From contig JAKLIU010000136.1 of NCBI GenBank assembly GCA_022709445.1, positions 1 through 5,770 on the forward strand: a stretch of 5,770 nucleotides of DNA, read 5' to 3'. Origin of the DNA: Spirochaetota bacterium. Its GTDB lineage: Bacteria; Spirochaetota; Spirochaetia; Treponematales; UBA12059. This document shows, piece by piece, positions 1 through 5,770 of this stretch (position 1 is the stretch's first letter; each line of letters opens with the position of its first letter). The notes below the pieces were generated by a model, which did no database searches, was not told the origin of the DNA, and worked only from the letters and a program-made list of their open reading frames with translations. The position numbers and the translations under genes were made by a program.

Positions 1-781
1 GATGTACGAGGATTCCAAGTTCCTGAAGCGCATCTCCGACTTCGCCGACCTGGCCAAGGTCATGAAGAACAAGATCCGCAAGCGCATCAAGGAGAAGTCG
101 GGCGAGCCCATGTACGAGGACATCGCCAAGGTCTGGGACGAGATCGCCTTCGTGAAGCCCGCCGAGACCGACGTCGAGTCGCTCAACCGCACCTACCTGT
201 ACGAGAAGGACAAGGTGAAGAACCGCCTGATCCTCATGCGCGACAAGCTCAAGAGCATGTACGCGTACCAGTACCCCATCCAGCGCCGCGTGGTGGAGGA
301 GCGCCTGGTGTTCCTCGAGAAGGAATTCCAGCGCTTCGACTACATGATCAACCCCTACCACATCCAGCCGGGCCTCCTCCTTGACGTGGATATCTGCTCC
401 ATCAAGCGCAAGAAGGCCACCCTGGACGGCATGGCAAACGTGCTCAACGAGTTCCTGCACGGTGTGTCCAAGGGATTCCAGGACGCTGCGTTCGCCTCGT
501 TCAGCCGCAGGCGCTCCACCGTCCGCGAGGACATCGCCCAGTCCTTCGCCACTCCCACCCTGGAGGACGAGGCCGCCGCGGCCCCTGCCTCGGCGGGCTA
601 CCTGGCGATGCTCAACGACGAGCCCGCCCCCGCGTTGCCCGAGGCGACCGCGGCCAAGGCGCCGAGGGGCCGGAAACCGGGCTCCAAGGGCGTGGTCGAC
701 GCGGCCCCCAGGAAGCCGGGCAGGAAGCCGGCCGCCAAGGCCACCCGCAGAAGGGGTGACGGCGGGGTCCGCGAGCTCTAG
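1..781 (+). CDS. cfpA: CfpA-like cytoplasmic filament protein, C-terminal part (5' end outside window)
   Basis: The visible 259 codons encode a charged, mostly helical protein. I recognise the stretch around visible residues 118-172 (NPYHIQPGLLLDVD, KRKKATLDGMANVLNEF, FSRRRST) as resembling the C-terminal region of treponemal CfpA, from memory. CfpA builds the ribbon of cytoplasmic filaments under the inner membrane of treponemes. Its loss in T. denticola is reported to disturb division and chromosome segregation. The family protein is about 680 residues, so this is probably the last third. The ATG at base 2 is then an internal Met, and no upstream ribosome binding site can be seen. Residues 1-115 are rich in Lys, Glu and Arg, as in an extended helix. 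Residues 183-259 form an Ala/Pro-rich then basic tail, with PRGRKP at 221-226 and PGRKP at 239-243, which look like AT-hooks. The next gene, 68 bases on, follows a terminator. Family assignment is fairly confident; the tail's function is unknown. Confidence 0.66.
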   Translation, partial: MYEDSKFLKRISDFADLAKVMKNKIRKRIKEKSGEPMYEDIAKVWDEIAFVKPAETDVESLNRTYLYEKDKVKNRLILMRDKLKSMYAYQYPIQRRVVEERLVFLEKEFQRFDYMINPYHIQPGLLLDVDICSIKRKKATLDGMANVLNEFLHGVSKGFQDAAFASFSRRRSTVREDIAQSFATPTLEDEAAAAPASAGYLAMLNDEPAPALPEATAAKAPRGRKPGSKGVVDAAPRKPGRKPAAKATRRRGDGGVREL

Positions 782-795
782 CCCGTAACCGCTGC

Positions 796-830
796 GGCGC
801 CCCCCGATGAACCGGGGGGCGCCTTTTTTT
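796..830 (+). terminator. Intrinsic terminator after the cfpA-like gene
   Basis: A perfect 10-bp GC stem (GGCGCCCCCC at 796-805, its complement GGGGGGCGCC at 814-823) encloses an 8-base loop and is followed directly by seven T (824-830). It lies 15 bases after the stop codon of the cfpA-like gene. There is no T-run on the opposite strand, so it acts on the + strand only. It should end most cfpA transcripts. It also sits only 19 bases before the next start codon, so some read-through may feed the downstream pair. Confidence 0.93.
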
Positions 831-834
831 CGGG

Positions 835-844
835 AAGGAAGGGG
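835..844 (+). promoter_or_regulatory. Ribosome binding site of the unrecognised gene
   Basis: The purine run AAGGAAGGGG ends five bases before the ATG at 850. It begins right after the terminator T-run, so the whole leader between terminator and start codon is little more than this site. Confidence 0.7.
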
Positions 845-849
845 AAGCC

Positions 850-1893
850 ATGATAGCATCCAGCTGCAAATTCGAGACTCTGGGCGACCGGGAGTCTTTC
901 AATTCCTCCGTGCGCCACGTGAAGGCCACCATAGACTTGGCGGAGCGCCTGGCCGACGGCGAGAACCTGGCGGACGCCCTCAACGCACTCCTCGACGCCA
1001 AGGCCGTGAGTTCCGAGGAGATCCAGCCCTTCGTATCCATGCTGCTCGTCGGAAAATTTTCCTATACGCAAGTCTCAAGGAACCTCGCCTCGGTGTCCGG
1101 CGACCTGGCCGCCATCGTCGACGAGGCCAGGAAATGGAACGCGGTCGACCTGGTGACCGTCTACCACCACCCGGATCTCGGGGTGGTGGTGCTCAACCCG
1201 AAGAACCCCGCCCATGCCTCGCGGCTTGACCGGCTGAACAAATACGAACTCCTGACCGTCTACGCCGGCGGCTTCGCCAAGGGCGCGGACCCCAAGCTGG
1301 CCCGCAAGGCGGCCGAGCTCCTCGTCACCATGTACGAAGGCGGCAAGGCAAAGGCTGACCCCGCCCTCGCCAAGGGACCGTTCTCCTACAAGGTCCCCAG
1401 GGAACCCAAGGCGCAGGCCGAACCCAGGGCCGCGCGGGGACCCAAGCCCAAGGCGGCCGCCAAGGGCAAGGCCCCCAAGGCCGCGGCCGCCGCGCCGGCA
1501 GCCGTCGCCGCGGCCCCGGCCGCTCCCGCGAAGGCCGCGCCGCCCGCCGGCCCCAAGCCGGGATCCCGCATGACCCCCATGTACGCGGTGCTGGTCACCA
1601 ACGAGCTGTTCCACAACGGCAACGTGGAAGCCTGGAAGCGCATCATCGAGAGCTACAAGGCAAAGCATCCCGACCTTGACGTGCTGGTGTACTACGACAG
1701 CGAGCGCATCACCAACCTGAACGCCCTGTTCAAGTGGGGCAAGGTCAAGCACGGCAGCGTGATCCAGTTCGCCGTCGCCGGCGAGAACATCTGCGACGTG
1801 GCCAAGCTCCAGCGTTACCTGGCCCAGGGGGCGAGCAACATGTTCGAGGCATTCCTCCGCGGCCCGGTCAACGGCGTCCTGCCGCTATTCTGA
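850..1893 (+). CDS. Unrecognised two-domain protein with Ala/Pro/Lys-rich linker, co-transcribed with ppdK-like gene
   Basis: This is a 347-residue protein whose function I do not recognise. The ATG at 850 is chosen because it follows a strong purine-rich ribosome binding site and the next Met is residue 64. Residues 1-180 look globular and mainly helical. Residues 181-240 are a low-complexity linker of Ala, Pro, Lys and Gly, similar in make-up to histone H1-like tails. Residues 241-347 form a compact alpha/beta-like end with conserved-looking patches (YAVLVTNELFHNGNVEAW, VLVYYDSERI, SVIQFAVAG). No signal peptide or membrane segment is seen, so the protein should be cytoplasmic. It ends with in-frame tandem stops TGA-TAA, and the ppdK-like gene starts 14 bases later, which indicates one operon. 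From memory, T. pallidum has a conserved hypothetical gene (TP0747) in the same place. It may be a spirochaete-specific partner of either neighbour; that is inference. Confidence 0.9.
   Translation: MIASSCKFETLGDRESFNSSVRHVKATIDLAERLADGENLADALNALLDAKAVSSEEIQPFVSMLLVGKFSYTQVSRNLASVSGDLAAIVDEARKWNAVDLVTVYHHPDLGVVVLNPKNPAHASRLDRLNKYELLTVYAGGFAKGADPKLARKAAELLVTMYEGGKAKADPALAKGPFSYKVPREPKAQAEPRAARGPKPKAAAKGKAPKAAAAAPAAVAAAPAAPAKAAPPAGPKPGSRMTPMYAVLVTNELFHNGNVEAWKRIIESYKAKHPDLDVLVYYDSERITNLNALFKWGKVKHGSVIQFAVAGENICDVAKLQRYLAQGASNMFEAFLRGPVNGVLPLF
1390..1569 (+). other. Sequence encoding the low-complexity Ala/Pro/Lys linker
   Basis: About 60 codons, almost all Ala, Pro, Lys, Gly or Arg, separate the two ends of the unrecognised protein. 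The DNA is extremely GC-rich, with imperfect GCC/GCG codon runs and GCGGCCGC palindromes. It is not an exact tandem repeat. Such a segment could vary in length between strains and could be mis-assembled. Confidence 0.75.
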
Positions 1894-1894
1894 T

Positions 1895-1901
1895 AAAGGA
1901 G
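1895..1901 (+). promoter_or_regulatory. Ribosome binding site that fixes the ppdK-like start
   Basis: AAAGGAG lies six bases before the ATG at 1908, overlapping the second in-frame stop of the gene before. This near-ideal site decides the start at 1908. An open frame continues upstream to 1734, but that extension lies inside the preceding gene and has no such site. Confidence 0.88.
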
Positions 1902-1907
1902 CGAATC

Positions 1908-4547
1908 ATGAAGGCAAATGTCCATTTTTTCAGCCAGAAGGATACGATCAAGAAGCAGGTGGACGTCGAGAAGCTCGGGCAGCGCGGCAGGCAGGCCAAC
2001 GAGTTCGCCGAGCTGGGCTTCCCCATCCTGCCCGGCTTCGTGATCGACTCGGACGTCGCCAGCCGGCTCGCCGGAGAGGATGTCCTGGGCGCCGTCAAGC
2101 CGGCCATCAGGAAGATAGAATCGGTGGTGGAGAAGGGCTTCGCCGACGCGAAGGAGCCCATGCTCCTCAAGATCGTCATATCGCCCAACCTGGCCATTTC
2201 CAACTATCCCACGCTGCACAACTTCGGGCTCGCCCGGGGCACCGTGGAAGGCTTCAACAAGTACGTGGGCGAGAAATTCGGCTCGCACGAAGTGGCGTTC
2301 CTCGCCCGCGGCATGCTCAAGATCGAGGAGCGCATCGCGGAGCTCGAGAAGCGTGACAAGGACCTGGCCAGGATACGCGAGCGCATCGTCTCCGCCAGCA
2401 AGGTCCTGGACGCCGACAAGCCAGGCATGACCGCCGAGGCGCAGATGGCCGCGTACGCCGACGCGCTGCCCAAGGGTTTCTTCGACGACGCCTGGACCCA
2501 GCTGGACATCGCGCTCAGGCGGATATCCCGCATGCTGGACCTGGACGAGCAGGACGACGACGACACCGCCATCCTGGTGCAGCCCATGGTGTACGGCAAC
2601 TACGGCAAGGGTTCGTGCGCGGGCGCATTCTACACCCGCAACGTGGTCAACGGGGAGAAGCGGCTCCAGGGCGAGTACTTCGTCGAGCGCTTCAACGAGC
2701 TGGGCGCAGAGGGCGACGACATCAACAAGATCGTGCCCAGGCACCTCAAGCAGCTGGAGGCGATGGCGCAGTCGCTGGAGGACCACCACAAGGAAATCCG
2801 CCAGATACGCTTCACCATAGAGAAGGACAAGCTCTGGCTGATCGAGCAGCGCCAGGTCATGGCCAAGAGCACCCAGGCGGACCTCAAGCTCTACATGGAC
2901 CTGTATCAGCGCAAGGTGGTCGACGACGCCTTCGTGGTCAATTCCATCCAGCCCGGCCGACTCAACGAGATACTCCACCCGATAGTGGACATGTCCTCGG
3001 TGAAGAAACTGCCAGTCACCAAGGGCGGCATCACCGGGGCTCCGGGCGCGGCGATCGGCCGGGTCTATTTCTCCACGGAGAGCCTCCTTGACGCCTACCG
3101 CGTCGCCCAGCAGAAGGGCGAGGACAAGCGCATGATCCTGTGCATGACCTCCACCTTCGCGGAGGACGTGAAGGCCATCGAGGTGGCCACCGGCGTGCTC
3201 TCCTGCGAGGGAGGGTACTCCGCGCACGCCTCGGTGGTGGCCAGGCAGTACGGCAAGGTGTCCCTGGTCAAGCCGGAGATGAAGATACGCGGCAAGAAGG
3301 CGACCATCGGGAGCCTCGCTGTGAGCGAGGGCGACTTCATCACCATCAACGTGCCGTACTACGGCGAGCCGCAGATCTGGCTCGGGAAGGCCTCGCTCAT
3401 CGAGCCCGACCCGGCCGAGTCCGGCCTCTTCGAGTTCATCAAGGTGGTCAAGGGCTGCATGAAGCACTTCCACGTGCGCGCCAACGCGGACAGCCCGCGC
3501 GACGCCGCCCTGGCCCTCTCCTTCGGCGCGGAGGGCATAGGGCTCTGCCGCACCGAGCACATGTTCTTCCTGGACAAGCGCATCAACGTGTTCCGCGAGA
3601 TGATCCTGGCCGACACCGTGGCCGAGCGCGAGAAGGCCCTGGCCAAGCTCCAGGTCATGCAGCGCGACGACTTCTACGGCCTGTTCAAGACCATGGCCGG
3701 CAAGGAAGTGACCATCCGCTTCCTGGACGCGCCTCTCCACGAGTTCCTGCCCCACAACGACAACGAGTTCGAGATGTTCATGGCCCACCTCAACGCGACC
3801 AAGAAGGGCAAGGCGCCCTCCAAGTCCGAGATCAGGGCGCGGATGGATTCGCTGGCGGAGTTCAACCCCATGCTCGGCCACCGCGGCTGCCGCATCGCCG
3901 TGAGCTATCCTGAGATCTACGCCATGCAGGCCAGGGCCGTCTTCGAGGCGGCCTACAGGCTGCAGGCGGAGAAGGTGGACGTCAGGCCGGAGATCATGGT
4001 CCCCATCGTCATGAACGCCGCGGAGCTCAAGCTCATCGTGTACGGCAAGAAGATCGAGGGCACCACCTACCGCGGCCTCGTGGAGATCGAGGAAGAGGTC
4101 CGCAGGGAGCTCAAGGCAAAGGCCATCCCGTACCGCATAGGCACCATGATCGAGCTGCCGGCCGCCGCGCTCTCCGCCGGGGAGATAGCCCGCTACAGCG
4201 AGTTCTTCAGCTTCGGCACCAACGACCTGACCCAGACCACGATAGGCATCAGCCGGGACGATTTCAACGGTTTCATGCCGGACTACTCCCTGTATGACCT
4301 GATCGAGGGCAACCCGTTCTCCAACCTGACCGCACCCGTGCGCGAGCTGGTCGCCATGGCAACCAGGCGAGGCAGGATGACCCGCCCGACGCTCACCGTC
4401 GGCCTGTGCGGCGAGCACGGGGCCAATCCCGACAATGTCCGCTTCTGCATGGAAGCGGGCCTCGATTACGTCTCCTGCTCCCCGTACTCGGTGCCGATCG
4501 CCTGCCTGGCAATCGCGCAGATAGAGGTGGAGCGCGGCAAGCGCTGA
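1908..4547 (+). CDS. ppdK: Pyruvate phosphate dikinase family protein with a degenerate ATP-grasp half
   Basis: An 879-residue protein, the usual length for PPDK, which interconverts pyruvate + ATP + Pi and PEP + AMP + PPi in the cytoplasm. Residues 1-330 match the ATP-grasp region (LGFPILPGF at 36-44, MVYGN at 227-231, FTIEKDKLW at 302-310). The phospho-histidine domain runs about 372-490, with catalytic His440 in GGYSAHASVVAR. The PEP/pyruvate barrel runs about 505-879: Arg548 in GLCRTEHMFF, Arg604 in RFLDAPLHEF, NPMLGHRGCR, Glu749 in GTMIELP, Asn772-Asp773 in FGTNDLTQ, and Cys834 in GLCGEHG. These fit the known catalytic set. The ATP side does not: the P-loop-like Lys is Arg26, the SVRSGA segment is absent at 83-108, and the usual Glu and Gln near the domain end are Arg301 and Glu313. 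Arg315 is kept. In spirochaetes PPDK is thought to serve PPi-linked glycolysis, but this copy may not use ATP. Family membership is certain; activity is not. Confidence 0.95.
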   Translation: MKANVHFFSQKDTIKKQVDVEKLGQRGRQANEFAELGFPILPGFVIDSDVASRLAGEDVLGAVKPAIRKIESVVEKGFADAKEPMLLKIVISPNLAISNYPTLHNFGLARGTVEGFNKYVGEKFGSHEVAFLARGMLKIEERIAELEKRDKDLARIRERIVSASKVLDADKPGMTAEAQMAAYADALPKGFFDDAWTQLDIALRRISRMLDLDEQDDDDTAILVQPMVYGNYGKGSCAGAFYTRNVVNGEKRLQGEYFVERFNELGAEGDDINKIVPRHLKQLEAMAQSLEDHHKEIRQIRFTIEKDKLWLIEQRQVMAKSTQADLKLYMDLYQRKVVDDAFVVNSIQPGRLNEILHPIVDMSSVKKLPVTKGGITGAPGAAIGRVYFSTESLLDAYRVAQQKGEDKRMILCMTSTFAEDVKAIEVATGVLSCEGGYSAHASVVARQYGKVSLVKPEMKIRGKKATIGSLAVSEGDFITINVPYYGEPQIWLGKASLIEPDPAESGLFEFIKVVKGCMKHFHVRANADSPRDAALALSFGAEGIGLCRTEHMFFLDKRINVFREMILADTVAEREKALAKLQVMQRDDFYGLFKTMAGKEVTIRFLDAPLHEFLPHNDNEFEMFMAHLNATKKGKAPSKSEIRARMDSLAEFNPMLGHRGCRIAVSYPEIYAMQARAVFEAAYRLQAEKVDVRPEIMVPIVMNAAELKLIVYGKKIEGTTYRGLVEIEEEVRRELKAKAIPYRIGTMIELPAAALSAGEIARYSEFFSFGTNDLTQTTIGISRDDFNGFMPDYSLYDLIEGNPFSNLTAPVRELVAMATRRGRMTRPTLTVGLCGEHGANPDNVRFCMEAGLDYVSCSPYSVPIACLAIAQIEVERGKR

Positions 4548-4566
4548 GCCCGTCACGCCCGCATGG

Positions 4567-4597
4567 CCGCCGGCGTCCGCGCCGGCGGTTTTTCTTT
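4567..4597 (+). terminator. Intrinsic terminator after the ppdK-like gene
   Basis: A perfect 9-bp stem (CCGCCGGCG at 4567-4575 with CGCCGGCGG at 4580-4588) closes a four-base TCCG loop. TTTTTCTTT follows. It begins 20 bases after the ppdK-like stop codon and should end the transcript of genes 2 and 3, separating them from the DAK2-DegV gene. Confidence 0.9.
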
Positions 4598-4607
4598 GCC
4601 CCGCGGC

Positions 4608-4636
4608 TTCATGATCGGGCCCGGCGGTGGTATATT
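4608..4636 (+). promoter_or_regulatory. Possible sigma-70-type promoter for the DAK2-DegV gene
   Basis: TATATT at 4631-4636 matches five of six bases of the -10 consensus and stands out in very GC-rich DNA. A poor -35 (TTCATG, 4608-4613, three of six) lies 17 bases upstream. Transcription would start near 4643, giving a leader of about 14 bases. The position just after a terminator and before a gene supports it, but the -35 is weak. Confidence 0.4.
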
Positions 4637-4646
4637 GACGGAAAGC

Positions 4647-4653
4647 TGGAGGA
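4647..4653 (+). promoter_or_regulatory. Ribosome binding site of the DAK2-DegV gene
   Basis: TGGAGGA ends three bases before the ATG at 4657 (GGAGG core four bases away). The spacing is a little short but the match is strong, and no better start with in-frame support is seen nearby. Confidence 0.75.
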
Positions 4654-4656
4654 ACG

Positions 4657-5770
4657 ATGAGGGAGCTCGACGGCATATCACTGTACGGATTGTTCAAGGC
4701 GGGCTCGCGCAAGGTGTCCGCCGCCCGGCGCGAGCTGGACAGGATCAACGTCTTTCCCGTTCCCGACGGGGACACGGGCAGCAACATGGCCTACACGCTG
4801 GACGTGGCGCTCGCCTCGGTGGACGCGCATCCTTCGGTCGGCGTGGTGCTGCGCGATCTCGCGGATTCAGCGCTCTCCAGCGCGAGGGGCAATTCGGGGG
4901 TCATCCTGGCCCAGTTCATCGCCGGCCTACACGAAGGGAATGGTTCCTCCCAATCCATGTCCATGGAACGCTTCGTAAGGTCCGTGGAGAACGCGTGCGC
5001 CCGCGCCTATGAGGCGATAGCGCGGCCCCGCGAGGGCACCATGCTCACCGCCATCCGGGAGTGGTCCGCCGCGCTCACGGAATCCCGCCGGGAGCACCAC
5101 TCCTTCAGGGAACTGCTCGACGCGGCCCATCCACGGCTGAGGGCCGCGCTGGCGGGCACCACGGAGACACTGGCTGAACTGAGGGAAGCCGGCGTGGTGG
5201 ACGCCGGCGCGAGCGGTTTCGAAGCCCTGGTGGACGGTTTCCGGGAGTACGCGTCAGGCAGGGCCGATGGCGACGCCGGAAGCCGGGAGGCTCCCGCTAC
5301 CCTCGCGGAATCCGGGATCGACCCGGTCCACGGGCCATCGGTCGAGGTCCCCGGATCCTTCCCGGCGATCAGGTACTGCTGCGAGTTCCTGCTCCTCGCG
5401 CGCGAGGGAGAATACCTGGACCTGGTCGCGCTCAGGGAACTGCTGGGCCGGTACGGGGATTCCGTCGTGGCGGCCGGAGGCCCGGCCAAGGCCAGGGTAC
5501 ACGTCCATTCCGACGACCCGGCCTCCCTGTCCGACTCCCTGCGCATCGTGGGGCTGCTTGCCCAGCAGAAAATCGACGACATGGCCATGCAGTACCTGGA
5601 CGCCCACGAACCCGTGTCCGACGTGGCCATACTCACCGACTCCGTCTGCGACCTGCCGGACGATCTTGCGCTCAAGCTGAGGGTCCATCGGGTACCCCTG
5701 CTCATGCGCTTCGGGGCGGACGAATACCTCGACGGTTGCACGATACGCAGCGAGGACTTCTACGACCGTG
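4657..5770 (+). CDS. DAK2-DegV fusion, FakA/FakB-like fatty acid kinase (3' end outside window)
   Basis: The frame stays open for 371 codons to the window edge. Residues about 5-197 form a DAK2 (DhaL-type) kinase domain: FPVPDGDTGSNM at 33-44 with metal/ATP-binding Asp37 and Asp39, SARGNSGVILAQ at 75-86, EGTMLTA at 126-132, and AGVVDAGASGF at 178-188. A variable linker covers about 198-232. Residues 235-320 match the FakA middle domain (YCCEFLL at 240-246, VHVHSDDP at 281-288, KIDDMAMQ at 305-312). Cys241, His282 and His284 fit the Cys-His-His zinc site I recall for S. aureus FakA. At about 321 a DegV domain begins: ILTDSVCDLP at 325-334, then VPLLMRFGADEYLDG. FakA phosphorylates fatty acids carried by FakB, a DegV protein, to feed phospholipid synthesis through PlsX. 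Ordinary FakA ends in a DegV-like domain without the TDSxxDLP motif, so this looks like a true kinase-carrier fusion. The rest of the DegV domain is not visible, so lipid-binding residues cannot be checked. Confidence 0.9.
   Translation, partial: MRELDGISLYGLFKAGSRKVSAARRELDRINVFPVPDGDTGSNMAYTLDVALASVDAHPSVGVVLRDLADSALSSARGNSGVILAQFIAGLHEGNGSSQSMSMERFVRSVENACARAYEAIARPREGTMLTAIREWSAALTESRREHHSFRELLDAAHPRLRAALAGTTETLAELREAGVVDAGASGFEALVDGFREYASGRADGDAGSREAPATLAESGIDPVHGPSVEVPGSFPAIRYCCEFLLLAREGEYLDLVALRELLGRYGDSVVAAGGPAKARVHVHSDDPASLSDSLRIVGLLAQQKIDDMAMQYLDAHEPVSDVAILTDSVCDLPDDLALKLRVHRVPLLMRFGADEYLDGCTIRSEDFYDR

Noticed and set aside
2..4. ATG at base 2 as the true start of the first gene
   Set aside because: The match to the C-terminal part of a much larger family protein, and the lack of any visible upstream signal, make an internal Met more likely. 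This cannot be settled without the upstream bases.
1390..1569. Gene 2 as a histone H1-like DNA-binding protein
   Set aside because: The Ala/Pro/Lys segment is internal and flanked by two folded-looking regions, so a flexible linker is the simpler reading.
1734..1907. N-terminal extension of the ppdK-like frame
   Set aside because: It lies inside the preceding gene, its translation is Arg/Pro/Gln-rich with no homology, and the ATG at 1908 has a near-perfect ribosome binding site.
4635..4640. TTGACG as a -35 box
   Set aside because: It overlaps the likely -10 and leaves only 16 bases to the start codon, so no -10 could follow at the right spacing.
1815..4787. A 990-codon open frame on the - strand covering the whole ppdK-like gene
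   Set aside because: It is a shadow of high-GC third-position codon bias on the + strand. Its translation is repetitive in His, Leu, Val and Gly with no recognisable motif, and it overlaps a clear PPDK-family gene.
5007..5741. A 244-codon - strand frame and overlapping + strand frames in the DAK2-DegV gene
   Set aside because: They have Ser/Arg/Pro-rich translations without motifs and overlap a frame with clear DAK2 and DegV signatures.
4657..5770. Ordinary YloV/FakA or dihydroxyacetone kinase DhaL
   Set aside because: DhaL lacks the FakA middle domain, and ordinary FakA lacks the TDSxxDLP DegV signature seen at residues 327-334.

Overview
The window reads as a high-GC (roughly two-thirds G+C by eye) chromosomal segment from a spirochaete, probably of the Treponema/Spirochaeta lineage. 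The main clue is the first gene. Its protein looks like the C-terminal part of CfpA, the cytoplasmic filament protein that I know only from treponemes and relatives. From memory, Treponema pallidum has the same order: cfpA, a conserved hypothetical gene, then a pyruvate phosphate dikinase gene (TP0748-TP0747-TP0746). No species can be named from the sequence alone.

Layout, all on the + strand: (1) 1-781, the 3' part of a cfpA-like gene whose start lies outside the window, closed by a strong intrinsic terminator at 796-830. (2) 850-1893, an unrecognised 347-residue protein with two globular ends joined by an Ala/Pro/Lys-rich linker. (3) 1908-4547, a PPDK-family protein of 879 residues, 14 bases downstream of gene 2 with a strong ribosome binding site, so the two almost certainly form an operon. 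A second intrinsic terminator lies at 4567-4597. (4) 4657 to beyond the window end, a DAK2-DegV fusion that resembles a fatty acid kinase (FakA) joined to its fatty-acid-binding partner (FakB). It has its own ribosome binding site and a possible promoter. Coding density is high, and there are no RNA genes, mobile elements or CRISPR arrays.

The most notable feature is gene 3. Its phospho-histidine domain and PEP/pyruvate barrel carry the full expected catalytic set (His440, Arg548, Arg604, Glu749, Asn772, Asp773, Cys834). Its N-terminal ATP-grasp half has lost most residues that bind ATP in classical PPDK. It may therefore be a repurposed PPDK rather than a normal ATP/Pi/pyruvate enzyme. It is co-transcribed with an uncharacterised protein and sits beside a cytoskeletal gene. 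This makes the locus the best candidate here for undescribed biology, though the link between filament, unknown protein and PPDK-like protein is inferred only from position.
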